A stretch of 32,397 nt of DNA from an uncultured Eubacterium sp. (GCA_902495595.1 CABUXV010000023.1:1-32397); one strand, 5' to 3'; shown: positions 1 to 8,674, counted from the stretch's first letter. Translations and numbers: made by a program. The notes: generated from the letters alone by a model not told the origin.

Positions 1-101
1 GGAACTGCTCTTGAATCTGTTGCCGGGTCCGGCTCCTCCTGTCCTATATGAAGCTGCTTTGTTTCAAACTCCCAGTTTTCTGTAGTGTTGATTTTCGCCA
101 T
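1..101 (-). CDS. metY: O-acetylhomoserine sulfhydrylase, N-terminal fragment (runs off the window edge)
   Basis: Only the first 33 codons lie in the window. Read from the ATG at 101 on the minus strand they give a typical start for the PLP-dependent Cys/Met-metabolism enzymes: a short N-terminus with NWEFETKQLHIGQ followed by PDPATDSRAVP, the conserved opening of O-acetylhomoserine aminocarboxypropyltransferases, which make homocysteine from O-acetylhomoserine and sulfide. The PLP lysine and the rest of the fold lie outside the window. The start is set by AGAGGTG about 7 bases upstream. A good promoter with an operator-like dyad lies just upstream. A related gamma-family enzyme (cystathionine synthase or lyase) is possible but less like this opening. 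Confidence 0.8.
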   Translation of the reverse strand, partial: MAKINTTENWEFETKQLHIGQEEPDPATDSRAV

Positions 102-140
102 TTTTTTCACCTCTCTATCCTTTTTATAATTTTCCTATAG

Positions 141-184
141 GTTTAGTATGGATTAATACTAACACTTGTTTTTACCAATGTCAA
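141..184 (-). promoter_or_regulatory. metY promoter with overlapping Rrf2-type operator candidate
   Basis: On the minus strand there is a -35 TTGACA (179-184), a 17-base spacer and a -10 TAGTAT (156-161), 55 bases upstream of the metY start. An imperfect dyad, GTTTAGTAT...ATACTAAC (141-163), covers the -10 and the expected transcription start. Its TACTAAAC core recurs in the promoter of the Rrf2 gene at 849-1286. Repression by that regulator is an inference. Confidence 0.6.
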
Positions 185-291
185 CATCAAAGTTTAGATA
201 AGATGATAATCTGTTAATATTTAAAGCAACAGCAAATTGCTTTTATCATCAATAATTAAAATGTTATAATTTCCGTAAGGAGGAGATGAAT

Positions 292-732
292 ATGGAAACC
301 AAAAATATTATTCACAAATTAAGAACTGAAAAAGGGCTGTCACAAGATGAACTTGCAAAAAAAATATTTGTTACAAGACAAGCCGTTTCACGATGGGAAA
401 ACAACGAAACTGTTCCTAATACAGAAGCCCTAAAATTATTATCAAAAGAATTTGATGTTTCAATAAACACCCTTTTAGGCTCCCCACGTCAGTTGTTCTG
501 CCAGTGCTGCGGAATGCCTCTTGATGATTTGACAATCAGCAAAGAAATCGATGGTGAATTCAATGAGGATTACTGTAAATGGTGCTATGCAGATGGTCAA
601 TTCGCATACCGCACAAAAGAGGATTTAATAGAGTATCTTCTTTGTCATATGCCAAATACCGATAACTTGCAGGAAGAAGAACGCCGGGTTCAATTTGATT
701 GCTACTTGTCTCAGCTGAAACATTGGAAGTAA
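292..732 (+). CDS. XRE-family HTH regulator with C-terminal zinc ribbon
   Basis: A 146-residue protein. Residues about 8-62 are a Cro/C1-type helix-turn-helix (GLSQDELAKKIFVTRQAVS then WENNETVPN), a DNA-binding domain. The second half holds CQCCGMPL (Cys70, 72, 73) and CKWC (Cys95, 98), the pattern of the putative zinc-ribbon domain (Zn_ribbon_2) found after XRE domains or alone in Firmicutes; it probably binds one zinc. The start at 292 is preferred over an in-frame ATG at 286 because AAGGAGG (277-283) sits 8 bases from the former and only 2 from the latter. A -10 TATAAT is at 265-270. The gene diverges from metY and stands alone on the plus strand. Its target and signal are unknown. Confidence 0.82.
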   Translation: METKNIIHKLRTEKGLSQDELAKKIFVTRQAVSRWENNETVPNTEALKLLSKEFDVSINTLLGSPRQLFCQCCGMPLDDLTISKEIDGEFNEDYCKWCYADGQFAYRTKEDLIEYLLCHMPNTDNLQEEERRVQFDCYLSQLKHWK

Positions 733-762
733 TATTATTTGTATTATGTCCTGTCTGCAAAC

Positions 763-800
763 TAAAAAGCACTGATGATAATTTCTATCCTCAGTGCTCT
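763..800 (-). terminator. Rho-independent terminator of the Rrf2 gene
   Basis: Perfect 8-bp stem AGCACTGA/TCAGTGCT (768-775 with 791-798). Read on the minus strand the stem is followed by TTTTTAG, so it ends transcripts from the Rrf2 gene, whose stop is at 849. It also lies just past the stop of the plus-strand XRE gene, where the T-run is poor. Confidence 0.7.
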
Positions 801-848
801 TGCCAATATCAAACAGCGGTTTTTAAAAGCTTTCGCTCTTATATTCAA

Positions 849-1286
849 TCATATATTGTAATCATTTCCCATAAATTCCTGCTGCCTGTCCAGCAAATCC
901 TGCAAAGTTATTCCGTCAACATAATTATTTATAACTTCATCAAGCCCCATCCAAAACCCTAAAGTTGGGCACGCTATACTTCTGGGGCATGCATTTTCTT
1001 CATCTTCAAGGCATGCTATAGGAGAAAGATTGCCTTCGGTAGTTCTCAGAATATCTCCAAGAGTATAATCCTTTGGGTCTTTCGCCAGTTTATACCCTCC
1101 TCCGTTTCCTCTGGAGCTTTTAAGATAACCTGACCTCTTAAGCAGTATTATTATCTGTTCCAAATACTTAAGCGTTATACCCTGTCTCTCGGAAACATCC
1201 TTAAGAGGAATAAATTCTCCTGTATTATTTACAGCCAAATCAAGCATTATTCTTATGGCATACCGCCCCTTTGTAGATACTTTCAT
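849..1286 (-). CDS. Rrf2-family transcriptional regulator, IscR-like cysteine set
   Basis: A 145-residue protein with the canonical Rrf2 opening MKVSTKGRYAIRIMLDLA, the winged-helix segment ITLKYLEQIIILLKRSGYL, and the wing SSRGNGGGYKLAKD. Three cysteines, Cys92, Cys100 and Cys106, lie where IscR-type members bind an Fe-S cluster; B. subtilis CymR, the cysteine-metabolism member, lacks them. The family senses Fe-S status, cysteine availability or nitrosative/redox signals. The promoter contains an imperfect 27-bp dyad between and over the -35 and -10, so autoregulation is likely, and the same core lies in the metY promoter, which points to sulfur metabolism. Monocistronic: terminator downstream and own promoter upstream. 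Confidence 0.9.
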   Translation of the reverse strand: MKVSTKGRYAIRIMLDLAVNNTGEFIPLKDVSERQGITLKYLEQIIILLKRSGYLKSSRGNGGGYKLAKDPKDYTLGDILRTTEGNLSPIACLEDEENACPRSIACPTLGFWMGLDEVINNYVDGITLQDLLDRQQEFMGNDYNI

Positions 1287-1304
1287 TATTTATACCTCCA
1301 TATA

Positions 1305-1337
1305 TCCCAATATACCATATGTTTAGTAGGAATTCAA
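1305..1337 (-). promoter_or_regulatory. Rrf2 gene promoter with autoregulatory operator candidate
   Basis: Minus-strand -35 TTGAAT (1332-1337), a 17-base spacer and -10 TATATT (1309-1314). A 27-bp imperfect dyad at 1305-1331, with pattern TCC-n-A-n-TA-n-AC and its mirror image, fills the spacer and covers the -10. It shares TCC..TACTAAAC.TAT.GG with the metY promoter. Binding of the Rrf2 protein here is an inference. Confidence 0.65.
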
Positions 1338-1382
1338 TTACTTAATAAAAGTCATGACTACTGCAGAAATATAAAAACAGCC

Positions 1383-1964
1383 TTAGTATTCATCCTCTCC
1401 CGGAGTAAATATTATTGTTCCGTCATTATCATCTTCGGTTTCAGATGCAATCAAATCCGAAAAAGACACAGTATAGCTGTCAAGAGGATAATCAAGGGCA
1501 GCCTCAAAATCATAACTGTATTTCTCTCCTCCGAGCTTCTCCAGCCTTGAAGCTGTAATTGCATCTCTTACACTGTGATATATGTCTTCCCCACTAAAAT
1601 CAGGAGAAAGCCTTACCTCAGACTCATGGGAATACCAGTTCTTAAATTTATAAAATTCATCTGTAAATTTTCTGATATCGTTCTCATCCTCCGCACCGGA
1701 AATCATTCCCATGAGGCTCATTTTTATCTGATGCAGGAGTGAATATATCTCCCCTGAGTTTTCCGGAAGTCCTTCTAAAATATCTTCAAAATAATCGTCA
1801 AGAAGCTCTGATACCATACTTTTATCTGCGCCCTCAAACAGCTTATACATGGCCTCAGGCTCTATATAATCCTCCGATTCCATAAGATCTGCCATAGCTT
1901 CAAAATATTCGAATTCCGCAGCATCCTCCAAATCAAGATACTTTAATAATTCTTCAAAATCCAT
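1383..1964 (-). CDS. Acidic protein of unknown function, downstream of murI
   Basis: A 193-residue protein that I do not recognise. It is very acidic (many Asp/Glu, few Lys/Arg), has no signal peptide or membrane segment and looks largely helical in its first 110 residues (LLKYLDLEDAAEFEYFEAMA, then LLDDYFEDILEGLP), with an Asp/Glu-rich tail ending PGEDEY. It starts 3 bases after the murI stop, with its ribosome binding site (CGGAG) inside the end of murI, so the two are almost certainly cotranscribed and translationally coupled. A cytoplasmic partner or accessory protein is plausible; no function can be assigned. Confidence 0.75.
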   Translation of the reverse strand: MDFEELLKYLDLEDAAEFEYFEAMADLMESEDYIEPEAMYKLFEGADKSMVSELLDDYFEDILEGLPENSGEIYSLLHQIKMSLMGMISGAEDENDIRKFTDEFYKFKNWYSHESEVRLSPDFSGEDIYHSVRDAITASRLEKLGGEKYSYDFEAALDYPLDSYTVSFSDLIASETEDDNDGTIIFTPGEDEY

Positions 1965-1967
1965 AAT

Positions 1968-2792
1968 CTATTCTCCGTTTTCCAAATCAAAATTTAAAAA
2001 TTTAATTTTCGCATCTCCGCTTTCATTGCCGAAAATGCTGTCTATCATATTAATGAAATTCTCGGAAAGGTCACTGGCATAAAAAACATTATCAAAATCT
2101 GAACATTCAGCAAACATGTTTTTTTCCTCCAAGACCTGTTCTATATTCTTGACAATAACGCTGGATGGATTTATTATGTGCAGCTTTGGATAAATTCTTT
2201 CTATATTTTTTTTAATCATAGGATAATGAGTGCACCCCAAAACTACGGTATCCAAGCTGTTCTTGCTTACAAATTCATCCATATAATATTTTATGGTAAG
2301 ATCCATAATATCATTTTCTATTATTCCCTCTTCAATCAATGGGACAAAAGCAGGACATGAAGTTTCGTATATATTTATTTTATTGTTGTATTTATCTATG
2401 GAATCCGCATACGCATGACTTCCTATTGTAACTTTCGTGCCGATTACTCCCACATTGCTGCCTGCGGAACACTTTTCCGCCACTTCCCTTGCTGCCGGCT
2501 CTATTATGCCAAGTATTGGAATATCGGGGAATCTGTTCTGCAGCTCCGCTGCACACGTTGAACTTACTGTATTGCATGCTATTACTATCATTTTCACACC
2601 GCTACTGACCAGAAAATCGGCAATTTCCATCGAAAAATTCTTTATGGTACTGGTCGCCTTGGATCCGTAAGGAGTTCTCGCCGTATCTCCGAAATATATA
2701 ATTTTCTCCTCCGGAAGCGACCTCATCAGCGGCGTTATGCATGTGAGTCCCCCTAAACCTGAATCAAAAAAACCTATAGGTCTATTGTCCAT
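1968..2792 (-). CDS. murI: Glutamate racemase
   Basis: A 274-residue cytoplasmic enzyme that interconverts L- and D-glutamate to supply D-Glu for peptidoglycan. All family signatures are present: IGFFDSGLGGLT at 6-17, YFGDTARTPYGSK at 33-45, the first catalytic cysteine in IACNTVSS (Cys73) and the second in LGCTHYP (Cys187). Length is normal (about 260-275). The GGGAGG upstream is 12-13 bases from the ATG with AGGA directly abutting it, a slightly odd arrangement, but no other in-frame start is better. It is first in a two-gene unit with the acidic unknown protein and is divergent from pepF. Confidence 0.96.
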   Translation of the reverse strand: MDNRPIGFFDSGLGGLTCITPLMRSLPEEKIIYFGDTARTPYGSKATSTIKNFSMEIADFLVSSGVKMIVIACNTVSSTCAAELQNRFPDIPILGIIEPAAREVAEKCSAGSNVGVIGTKVTIGSHAYADSIDKYNNKINIYETSCPAFVPLIEEGIIENDIMDLTIKYYMDEFVSKNSLDTVVLGCTHYPMIKKNIERIYPKLHIINPSSVIVKNIEQVLEEKNMFAECSDFDNVFYASDLSENFINMIDSIFGNESGDAKIKFLNFDLENGE

Positions 2793-2931
2793 TCCTGTAA
2801 TAATCCTCCCAAATTTATGTTATAATATTTTCTGCAGTCTATTAACTGCATTTATAAATTATAATTAAAATAATAACTAAAATATTATACAATAATAAAC
2901 ATGTAAAGTAAATTATTACAGGAGGGAAAAT

Positions 2932-4734
2932 ATGAGTTCAAAAGATTTAAAAACGAGGAATCAGATAGACAAAAAATATAAATGGAATATAGAAGCCATG
3001 ATTTCCGATGAATCCATTATAGATAAAGAGTTGGAAACAATAAAAAAGGATGCCGCTTCATATGAAGAAAAGTATTCGGGAAAACTTTCAAAAGACGGCG
3101 AAACTCTTTTAAAAGCATTCAAAGACAGAGATGATATATGGAGACGGCTTGAAAAAATCTACGTTTACGCAAGAATGAAACGTGACGAAGACAATGCAGA
3201 GACAGTATATCAGGCAATGACCGACAAGTGCGGCGCCATAATAGCGGCAGTTTCCGCTTCAATGGCATTTTTCACACCTGAACTTCTCACATCCTCAGAA
3301 GAAAAGATAATAACATTCATAGACAGCACAGAAGGTCTTAAGGAATATGAATTTGCCATCAAAGATACCCTCAGACAAAAATCCCATATACTCACAAAAG
3401 AAGAAGAAAACATCATGGCGCAAATGGGCGAAATAACAGGCGCTACAAATGATATCTTCACCATGCTAAACAATGCAGATATAAAATTCGGCGAAATAAC
3501 CGATGAAGACGGAGACAAGGTGAAAATCACCCACGGCAACTATATAAATTTCATGGAAAGCCACGACAGAAATGTAAGAAAATCAGCATACAACGCTATG
3601 TATGATTCCTACAAGGAACTTATAAATACCATAGCTTCAGCTTATAACTACAATACCAAGACTGACGTGATAAATGCACGCATAAGAAAATACGATTCTG
3701 CAAGAAGCGCTGCCCTTTCAGGCGACAATATACCGGAAAAAGTATACGATAATTTAATAAAAGTCGTAAATGATAATCTTCCTGTCATGCACAGATACAC
3801 AGAGCTTCGAAAAAAACTTTTAGGTCTTGATAAACTTTATATGTACGATATGTATGTACCTGTAATCAAGCTTCCGGAAAAAACCGTATCTTATGAAGAA
3901 GCTCTTGATATGATGAATAAAGCCCTTGCACCTTTGGGAGAAGAATATCTGTCCAAAATGAACGCAGGAATCAAGGAAGGCTGGATAGATGTATACGAAA
4001 ACAAAGGCAAAACAAGCGGAGCTTACAGTTTCGGATGCTACGACAGCTATCCTTACATCCTTTTGAACTATACTGATACTTTAAAAGATGTATTCACCGT
4101 AATACACGAAATGGGCCATTCGATGCATTCCAGATATACGAGAGATAATCAGCCATATATTTACGGAAGTCATTCCATATTCACAGCAGAAGTTGCTTCA
4201 ACGGTAAACGAATCTCTGCTGATGCAGTATCTTCTAACCAATGAAACAGACCCTGAAATGAAAAAATATCTTCTCAATATTCATTTGGAAGAATTCCGTA
4301 CCACACTTTTCAGACAGACCATGTTCGCTGAATTTGAAGATATGACTCACAAAGCCATTGAAGAGGGAAATGTGCTTACGGCTCAGTGGATGTGCCAAAA
4401 ATACGAAGAACTGAACGCCAAATATTACGGTCCTGCTGTAGAAAAAGACGAAACAATAAAATATGAATGGGCAAGAATACCACATTTCTACAATGCGTTT
4501 TATGTATACAAATACGCTACAGGATATTCTGCCGCAACTGCCATATCAGGCAAAATCCTTTCAGAGGGAAAAGCTGCCGCCGACAATTATATAGAATTCT
4601 TAAAAACAGGCGAATCAGATTACCCTATTGAACTTTTAAAAATAGCCGGCGTAGATATGAGCAGTCCGCAGCCTATCGAAAAAGCTATGGAAACATTTAC
4701 CAATCTCTTGGATGAATTTGAATCATTGCTGTAA
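2932..4734 (+). CDS. pepF: Oligoendopeptidase F (M3 family metallopeptidase)
   Basis: A 600-residue cytoplasmic zinc peptidase that trims oligopeptides. The zinc site HEMGH is at residues 392-396 (his-glu-x-x-his), with the downstream glutamate ligand expected in the HSIFTAEVASTVNES segment. The N-terminal helical PepF domain (about 1-190) and the C-terminal M3 catalytic lobe are both complete, and the length matches the family. AGGAGGG stands 7 bases before the ATG. The gene leads a plus-strand unit with nadK 14 bases downstream and a pseudouridine synthase after that; this grouping does not suggest a shared pathway. Confidence 0.96.
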   Translation: MSSKDLKTRNQIDKKYKWNIEAMISDESIIDKELETIKKDAASYEEKYSGKLSKDGETLLKAFKDRDDIWRRLEKIYVYARMKRDEDNAETVYQAMTDKCGAIIAAVSASMAFFTPELLTSSEEKIITFIDSTEGLKEYEFAIKDTLRQKSHILTKEEENIMAQMGEITGATNDIFTMLNNADIKFGEITDEDGDKVKITHGNYINFMESHDRNVRKSAYNAMYDSYKELINTIASAYNYNTKTDVINARIRKYDSARSAALSGDNIPEKVYDNLIKVVNDNLPVMHRYTELRKKLLGLDKLYMYDMYVPVIKLPEKTVSYEEALDMMNKALAPLGEEYLSKMNAGIKEGWIDVYENKGKTSGAYSFGCYDSYPYILLNYTDTLKDVFTVIHEMGHSMHSRYTRDNQPYIYGSHSIFTAEVASTVNESLLMQYLLTNETDPEMKKYLLNIHLEEFRTTLFRQTMFAEFEDMTHKAIEEGNVLTAQWMCQKYEELNAKYYGPAVEKDETIKYEWARIPHFYNAFYVYKYATGYSAATAISGKILSEGKAAADNYIEFLKTGESDYPIELLKIAGVDMSSPQPIEKAMETFTNLLDEFESLL

Positions 4735-4748
4735 ACCTGGGAGCAACT

Positions 4749-5552
4749 ATGAAAAAAAAGCTTATAAATATATTTACAAACAATACGGAAGTTTCTCTTG
4801 AAACACAGGCAGAGCTTACTAAACTGCTAATAGACAAAGGCTACACTGTCACAGGCGAATATTCACAGGAAGCTGAACTTATCATATGCATAGGAGGCGA
4901 CGGTTCTCTTCTCGAAACCGTTCACTCCTGTGATTTTCCAAAATGTCCTATCATCGGCATCAATACAGGTCATCTTGGTTTTTTTCAGGAAATGTCTCCA
5001 GAAGCTTTGGATGAGTTTATATATAACTACGAAAACAACCAGTATTCCATACAGCAGCTTGGCACAGTTGCCGCCGCCATTACAACAGCTGACGGCACGT
5101 CAAACCATCATATTGGATTGAACGAAATAGTAATAAAAGGAAGACAATCCTATGCAGTACATCTTTACATATGTATAGATGGCAAGCCCATTGAAAAGTT
5201 CAGCGGCGACGGCATACTTGTCGCAACCTCCGCAGGAAGTACAGCCTACAACTACTCACTTGGAGGTTCAATAGTGGACCCCCGTCTGAAACTTCTCCAG
5301 GTAACGCCCATAGCTCCCATGAACACAACTGCATACCGCTCGTTCACATCAAGTATACTGCTCCCATCCGAAATATCTCTGGGAATTCTTCCTGAACATG
5401 AAGAAAACAAGATATTCATAATAAACGACGGTATACAGACAGGATACTCCAACGTAAAAGAAATAAAAATCACAGCATCAAAGACGACTGTCCAGCTGCT
5501 TAGATTTAAAGATTACGATTTCTGGAACAAAGTAAAGACAAAATTTCTATAA
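4749..5552 (+). CDS. nadK: NAD kinase
   Basis: A 267-residue enzyme that phosphorylates NAD to NADP using ATP or polyphosphate. The diagnostic GGDG motif (residues 49-52, in ICIGGDGSLLETVH) and the NTGHLGFF segment are present, as is the C-terminal nucleotide-binding stretch SGDGILVATSAGSTAYNYS with the conserved Ser/Thr-Ala-Tyr. Length is typical of the compact Gram-positive NAD kinases. It begins 14 bases after pepF with GGGAG 7 bases before ATG and is followed by the pseudouridine synthase, so cotranscription is likely. Confidence 0.96.
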   Translation: MKKKLINIFTNNTEVSLETQAELTKLLIDKGYTVTGEYSQEAELIICIGGDGSLLETVHSCDFPKCPIIGINTGHLGFFQEMSPEALDEFIYNYENNQYSIQQLGTVAAAITTADGTSNHHIGLNEIVIKGRQSYAVHLYICIDGKPIEKFSGDGILVATSAGSTAYNYSLGGSIVDPRLKLLQVTPIAPMNTTAYRSFTSSILLPSEISLGILPEHEENKIFIINDGIQTGYSNVKEIKITASKTTVQLLRFKDYDFWNKVKTKFL

Positions 5553-5591
5553 CAATCAATACATCATTATCACACTGAAAGGAAAATTCAA

Positions 5592-6485
5592 ATGACCGAA
5601 TTCATTCACAAAGTAACTGACGAAGATAAAAATCTTGAAATTAAAGACATAATAAGAACCCATTTTGATTTTTCCGCAAGACTGAGAAATAAAATTAAAA
5701 GAGATAAGCTTGTAACCTTAAATGGTGAATATACTCCCGGCTGGATAACTCCCAGTCCGGGAGATATAATAAAAATAATACTTCCCGATGAACAGAGTAA
5801 TTTCGAGCCTCAAAATATACCTATCTTTCCTGTATTCGAAGATGATGATATGATGGTTATAAACAAACAGCCGGGAATAATCGTTCATCCTACAAAAGGA
5901 CATCCTACAGGAACTATCGCCAACGCTCTTATGTATTACATGCAGCAGACAGGTCAAACATTTAAAATAAGATTTGTAAACAGACTGGATATGGATACCT
6001 CCGGTCTTCTTGTTGTCGCCAAAAATTCCTATTGTCAAAATGACTATACAAGACAGATGAAAGAAAATCGCGTTCAAAAACGTTACAAAGCTATAGTTAA
6101 AGGTATAGTGACATCAGATTCAGGCACAATAGACCTCCCCATAGGAAGACCGGACCCTGAGAATGTACGCAGAGGCGTAATGAAAGACGGCTCTCCTTCC
6201 GTAACACATTATACTGTTATCGAAAGATTCTACATAAGCGGATACTCCCTCATTGAACTTCTGCTTGAAACCGGCAGAACTCATCAGATACGTGTGCATA
6301 TGTCCCACATAGGGCACCCCGTCCTCGGAGACTGGCTCTACGGCGGAGACAATGTCAATTTGATAGAACGTCAGGCTCTCCATGCTGCCAGACTTTCCTT
6401 TATTCATCCTATAACAAAGGAGCAGTTAAATTTAACCGCTCCCCTTCCCGATGATATGAAAAATGTTTTAAAGAGGCTGAAATAA
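5592..6485 (+). CDS. RluA/RluD-family RNA pseudouridine synthase
   Basis: A 297-residue enzyme that isomerises uridine to pseudouridine in RNA, probably 23S rRNA. Residues about 12-75 form an S4 RNA-binding domain (LRNKIKRDKLVTLNGE, then PGDIIKI). The catalytic domain has the family signature RLDMDTSGLLVVAK with catalytic Asp133, preceded by KQPGIIVHPTKGHPTGT and followed by ETGRTHQIRVH. Firmicutes usually carry several paralogues, so I do not assign a symbol or a target uridine. AAAGGA lies 9 bases before the ATG. It ends only 16 bases from the convergent Rrf2 gene, with no visible terminator between them. Confidence 0.93.
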   Translation: MTEFIHKVTDEDKNLEIKDIIRTHFDFSARLRNKIKRDKLVTLNGEYTPGWITPSPGDIIKIILPDEQSNFEPQNIPIFPVFEDDDMMVINKQPGIIVHPTKGHPTGTIANALMYYMQQTGQTFKIRFVNRLDMDTSGLLVVAKNSYCQNDYTRQMKENRVQKRYKAIVKGIVTSDSGTIDLPIGRPDPENVRRGVMKDGSPSVTHYTVIERFYISGYSLIELLLETGRTHQIRVHMSHIGHPVLGDWLYGGDNVNLIERQALHAARLSFIHPITKEQLNLTAPLPDDMKNVLKRLK

Positions 6486-6501
6486 CAGGACTTTAATATT
6501 A

Positions 6502-6897
6502 TCAATCTTCCATAATTTCAGCAATGGTCTTTTTCTTCATTTCCTCGTTAAGTACCTCCTGAATACGTTCGACCTCTTTATGCACTTTACAATGCATGCT
6601 GTTGGGATTTCTGCTGCAGTCTTCTCTCATACAGTGCAGTATTGCCAAATCTCCTTCCGTAATACTTATTACATCATATAAAGTAAGTTCCTCAAGAGGT
6701 TTATTCAAAAGATATCCGCCCTGATTCCCTCTTTCTGACTTTACTAAATCAGCAAGCTCCAGTTCTCTTAATATTTTATATGCGAAAGCCTTTGGAATTT
6801 CTTCTTTATCGCATATTTCTCTTACATTGTGAATTTTGCCGTCTTTTAAGGCACGAAATATTCTCATTGCATAATCGCTTCTTCTGGTTATCAGCAT
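6502..6897 (-). CDS. Second Rrf2-family regulator
   Basis: A 131-residue Rrf2 protein: opening MLITRRSDYAMRIFRAL, recognition region IPKAFAYKILRELELADLV and wing KSERGNQGGYLLNKP. The cysteines are Cys89, Cys94 and Cys103, again a possible Fe-S or thiol sensor, but the spacing (x4, x8) differs from the first Rrf2 protein in this window. It starts 32 bases after the stop of the polysaccharide deacetylase, with AAAGGAG 10 bases before the ATG and no terminator between, so it is probably read from the deacetylase promoter. No operator was recognised. The target is unknown; a redox or envelope-stress role is speculation. Confidence 0.88.
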   Translation of the reverse strand: MLITRRSDYAMRIFRALKDGKIHNVREICDKEEIPKAFAYKILRELELADLVKSERGNQGGYLLNKPLEELTLYDVISITEGDLAILHCMREDCSRNPNSMHCKVHKEVERIQEVLNEEMKKKTIAEIMED

Positions 6898-6929
6898 AAT
6901 TAAATTACTCCTTTGATGTCTAATTGTTG

Positions 6930-8618
6930 CTATCTATATACCTTTCCGTTTTCAGGCAGAGCTCCCTTTTTATACTTTATCAGCTCACTTACAGTAACCG
7001 TTTGATATCCGTTTTCTGCGAGCCACGGAATTATAAGCTCCGTTGCATCTGCCGTAGATTCATGTATCGAATGCATCAAAACAATTTTTCCGTCAAGTTT
7101 GGATGCAGACGCTGCTTTTGTTATGTACTCAAGAGTTTTATTTGCATCTCTCGTTTTCCAGTCGAGGGTATCTATCGACCACATTATTACAGGCATACCT
7201 GACAGGGAATTAACGCTTTCGTTTGTATCGCCATAGCTTGGCCTGAACACAGTCGGATAAGCTCCGCACGCAGATTTAACCGCTTCATTTGTTTTGCTTA
7301 TCTGCTCCTTTACCTCATCCGGAGTGTGCTTCGTAAGCTGAGGATGACTCCACGTATGGTTGCCAAGTTCACATCCTATACTCTGAGCCCTCTTTATCTG
7401 ACTCTGATTTTTAGAAACCCTGTTTCCCAGATAGAAAAATGTTGCTACAGCATTATTCTTTTCCAGACAGTCAAGTATCCTCGTCTCGCTGTTTCCTCCC
7501 GGTCCGTCATCATATGTAAGAGCCACCATAGGTTTATTAGGATCTACATAACGTTCTATTACAGATTCTCTTACCACGTTGCCCAGTTCATTTTTAGTCA
7601 TTTTGACAGCAAGAACTCCCTTTGATTTATCGACTACAGTACCTTCATCAAAGAAAAAAGTTACCGTTCTCTCTTCTACTATAAACTTATTAAAATTGGT
7701 ATATGAATTTGAAACATAATCTTTCCAGTTCTCAGACAGTTCTTCATTGCTGTATTTCTGCGAAAAATATTCTGTAAAATACTCCGAACATTTACTGCGG
7801 TAATCCGGCGTAAATACCTGCTCAGGGAGTATAGGATTTCCTGTCTCCTCTGATAAAAGATATGTATTGACAGTAGAAGAAACATTTATCATGTCACGTT
7901 TATTTTCCTGATTATCACTGCTTTTTATTGCAATGCTCACCGCTCCGTTATCCGAATAATATGCAGCTGAATTTATTATAAGAGCCTCTGCCGGCGCTTT
8001 ATATTTCTTATTGTCTTTATTTTCTTCTTTCCTTATCTTTTCTTCGGAATCTTTTTCTGCCATATATTCTTCTGTTATCTGTTTTATTTTATTCTGTCTG
8101 AAAGTTTCTATGACTTTATTATCTATAACATCATAATCTGCCGCATAAGATATAGGCGTCCCGTATTCGTAAACTCTCTTTGTAGTTCCATTTGCCTTAA
8201 AAAGATTATTATCGGAAAACTGTTTTGCAGCATAAGCCCTAAAACCTTCATCGTCCTGATAGACATTTGTCGTCAGATATGCTGCCGCCGCAATTATACC
8301 TGTACCTACCAATGCTGTCATAAAAATCAGAACCAGAAATGTTCGTCTTCTTTTTATCCTTACGCGCCGCTTCCTTCTTCTCCGTACTTCCTCAGGGTCA
8401 TAGTTTATCGTTTTAGCTTCATCCTTTTTTTCTTCATCAGTTTCAGCTTCATCGCAACATTCCTCTGCATCCTCCTGCGTGTCAACAATATCCTCTTCCG
8501 ATGTTCCTGTATCATCCGCCGCTTCATCTGCTGTTTCATCCGCTGTTTCTGAAATATCGTCTAAAACTTTTTCCTCTTCCTTTTCTGTCTCCGCTTCAGC
8601 TTTAAAATTTTCTCTCAT
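6930..8618 (-). CDS. Membrane-anchored polysaccharide deacetylase (PdaC-like, NodB domain)
   Basis: About 562 residues. Order: a very acidic cytoplasmic N-terminus of about 75 residues, an Arg/Lys block (RRRRKRRVRIKRRR, about 81-94), one membrane helix (about 96-118), an extracellular region of about 240 residues resembling the PdaC/RsiV extracellular domains, then a NodB deacetylase domain (about 366-550). The catalytic parts are intact: TYDDGP (Asp372 base, Asp373 metal ligand, numbered from the upstream ATG), GNHTWSH with metal ligands His423 and His427, RPSYG, and VLMHSI. It should deacetylate peptidoglycan or another surface glycan. Two ATGs lie 6 bases apart; AGGAG is 7 bases from the second (8618) and 1 from the first (8624), so I chose 8618. 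The Rrf2 gene follows. Confidence 0.88.
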   Translation of the reverse strand: MRENFKAEAETEKEEEKVLDDISETADETADEAADDTGTSEEDIVDTQEDAEECCDEAETDEEKKDEAKTINYDPEEVRRRRKRRVRIKRRRTFLVLIFMTALVGTGIIAAAAYLTTNVYQDDEGFRAYAAKQFSDNNLFKANGTTKRVYEYGTPISYAADYDVIDNKVIETFRQNKIKQITEEYMAEKDSEEKIRKEENKDNKKYKAPAEALIINSAAYYSDNGAVSIAIKSSDNQENKRDMINVSSTVNTYLLSEETGNPILPEQVFTPDYRSKCSEYFTEYFSQKYSNEELSENWKDYVSNSYTNFNKFIVEERTVTFFFDEGTVVDKSKGVLAVKMTKNELGNVVRESVIERYVDPNKPMVALTYDDGPGGNSETRILDCLEKNNAVATFFYLGNRVSKNQSQIKRAQSIGCELGNHTWSHPQLTKHTPDEVKEQISKTNEAVKSACGAYPTVFRPSYGDTNESVNSLSGMPVIMWSIDTLDWKTRDANKTLEYITKAASASKLDGKIVLMHSIHESTADATELIIPWLAENGYQTVTVSELIKYKKGALPENGKVYR

Positions 8619-8674
8619 CTCCATACTCCTGTTACAAATAAATACTAAAAATGATATTTTATCACAACGATTTT

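Noticed and set aside
4735..5591. Riboswitch or T-box leaders before nadK and the pseudouridine synthase
   Set aside because: The gaps are 14 and 39 bases, too short for such structures.
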